From Methylomarinum sp. Ch1-1 (GTDB lineage Bacteria; Pseudomonadota; Gammaproteobacteria; Methylococcales; Methylomonadaceae): 64,000 nucleotides of DNA. Below the pieces are notes generated by a model. The model was not told the DNA's origin, ran no database searches, and worked only from the letters and a program-made list of their open reading frames with translations. Location: assembly GCF_030717995.2 (NCBI RefSeq), contig NZ_CP157743.1, positions 3,994,501 to 4,058,500 of the forward strand, written 5' to 3'. Below, one piece after another: positions 63,021 to 64,000 of this stretch. The number at the start of each line of letters is the position of its first letter. Positions within the stretch are counted from its first letter, which is position 1. The position numbers and the translations under genes were made by a program.

Positions 63021-64000
63021 TCAAGCCATTAATCGCGCCAAATTGGCGATCAGTTGATCAAACTGGCGTTTGAAGCAACGCAGATTGTCTTCATCGATGG
63101 CTCGATTTTTGATTAACTGTTCGACCCTACCGCATGTTTCGGCCAGATCGCTGATATACAGATTCGCACAGACCCCCTTAAAGGCATGTATCCATTGTTC
63201 GGCCTCTTCCCAGCGCCCTGATTCTATATGGCCTGCAAGTTCTGCAAATGCATCCTTATAGGTCTTATGAAACAACAACAGCAACTCCCGATATTTGTCG
63301 ACGTCATCGTGCAAATTTTGCAGGGCCTTAGCGACCTCGACACCGGGTAGAGTATAGCCGCATAATCCGGCTGGCTCGTTTTCCGAAGGCGCTTCAAGAC
63401 GGCGAGGTCGTTCGCTGATGCCGCCTAGAACGGTTTTAAACCTGTCGATGTCGATCGGCTTTGTCAATACGTCGTCCATGCCCGCCTCAAAACAGCGCCG
63501 ACATTCGCTCTCCGCAGCGAAGGCGGTCATGCCGATAATCGGGATATCCGTTAATTTAAGCCTGTGCCGGATTGTCTCGCTGGCCTGATAACCATCCATG
63601 ACCGGCATCTGAATATCCATTAAAATCAAATCGACACGCTCTTGCTCTAAGCATTCTATCGCTTCTCGGCCATTGGCCGCCTCCAGAAAGCGCCCGACCT
63701 CATTGCCGAGTATTTCCTTAATCAGTATGCGATTGATATCGAAATCATCGACAACCAACACCGTGGAAAATTTAACCTTTTTCGCCAGAGCCGGCTCTGT
63801 CGATGATCGGTCGAGTTCACGAGCATGCTGCCCCGTCATCAATAACCGACGCAGCCGCTGACGATCGTAAACGGGCCTGGCGAGAAATCTCACCGCTTGT
63901 TTGCTGGCAAAAGCCTGGACGCGCTGTTCGGCCAACACACTGGCCATGACGATGATCGTAATCTCGGCCTGGCGACTATCGCGTCTGATCGTCTCGACCA
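63021..64000 (-). CDS. hybrid histidine kinase, C-terminal part (REC-REC-Hpt), partial
   Basis: The frame is open to the right edge, so the gene starts outside the window. The visible part has the end of one receiver domain (IIVMASVLAEQRVQAFASKQ, no stop upstream), a full receiver (VLVVDDFDINRILIKEIL, phosphorylatable Asp in LILMDIQMPVMDGYQAS, Lys in VLTKPID) and an Hpt domain with phosphorylatable His in WIHAFKGVCANLYISDLAET. It belongs to phosphorelay hybrid kinases of the BarA/ArcB-like layout. The kinase and sensor parts are not visible. Confidence 0.88.
   Translation of the reverse strand, partial: VETIRRDSRQAEITIIVMASVLAEQRVQAFASKQAVRFLARPVYDRQRLRRLLMTGQHARELDRSSTEPALAKKVKFSTVLVVDDFDINRILIKEILGNEVGRFLEAANGREAIECLEQERVDLILMDIQMPVMDGYQASETIRHRLKLTDIPIIGMTAFAAESECRRCFEAGMDDVLTKPIDIDRFKTVLGGISERPRRLEAPSENEPAGLCGYTLPGVEVAKALQNLHDDVDKYRELLLLFHKTYKDAFAELAGHIESGRWEEAEQWIHAFKGVCANLYISDLAETCGRVEQLIKNRAIDEDNLRCFKRQFDQLIANLARLMA

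Overview
The window looks like part of a gammaproteobacterial chromosome of about 50% G+C with AT-rich intergenic stretches. It carries periplasmic PQQ-type proteins, an ABC operon of the PQQ-dependent alcohol-catabolism type, an RND pump, many lipoproteins, heavy c-di-GMP signalling and many short palindromic repeats. A methylotroph or methanotroph of the Methylococcales is my best guess. That is inference: no methane or methanol oxidation gene is present here.

Layout. 1-6.5 kb: trehalose synthase treY, a soluble PQQ sugar-dehydrogenase-like protein, two BON-domain envelope proteins and a Crp/Fnr regulator. 7-14.3 kb: a cytosine-deaminase-like enzyme, then a TetR repressor divergent from a complete RND tripartite efflux operon. 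14.3-22.2 kb: envelope lipoproteins, a TPR/2-oxoglutarate oxygenase, a secreted beta-propeller and a TPR lipoprotein, separated by repeats. 22.4-23.85 kb: an intact IS4-family element with a perfect target duplication. 24.6-28.9 kb: a four-gene Csu-type (spore coat U) chaperone-usher pilus operon. 29.3-33.3 kb: a four-gene sugar ABC importer operon. 33.5-38.5 kb: a Cache sensor and a PAS/GAF/HD-GYP gene split by an IS630-type element. 38.6-39.5 kb: a lactate/malate dehydrogenase-family gene.

39.8-53.1 kb, all on the minus strand, is the most unusual part. It is a six-gene module: GAF-GAF-TM-HlyD protein, PqqD-like/M50 protease/HlyD protein, a shortened SecA-like ATPase, an HlyD-type periplasmic adaptor, a LEPR-XLL/DUF4347/cadherin-like surface protein, and a GGDEF-GGDEF-EAL protein translationally coupled to it. 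I propose a dedicated, c-di-GMP-linked export or surface-display system. Direct copies of one 98-bp repeat, about 91% identical, lie just outside both ends, and a related copy sits inside the module.

53-64 kb: gltX followed by tRNA-Ala and two identical tRNA-Glu genes with a terminator, a Sel1 protein, a VWA/TSP3/OmpA lipoprotein, a thermonuclease-like protein, dtd, the PQQ-associated ABC operon (with a beta-propeller protein cut to 80 residues) and the C-terminal part of a hybrid histidine kinase that runs off the window.

Intergenic spaces are dominated by repeat families: a GTAGGGTGGATAAGC hairpin family, a 69-bp CACCCAGCACCTAAATT palindrome, a 102-bp inverted-repeat element, CGTAACTATTCAG-ended elements and several hairpins. 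One 102-bp copy carries the 69-bp palindrome as a clean nested insertion, showing that the palindrome moves.
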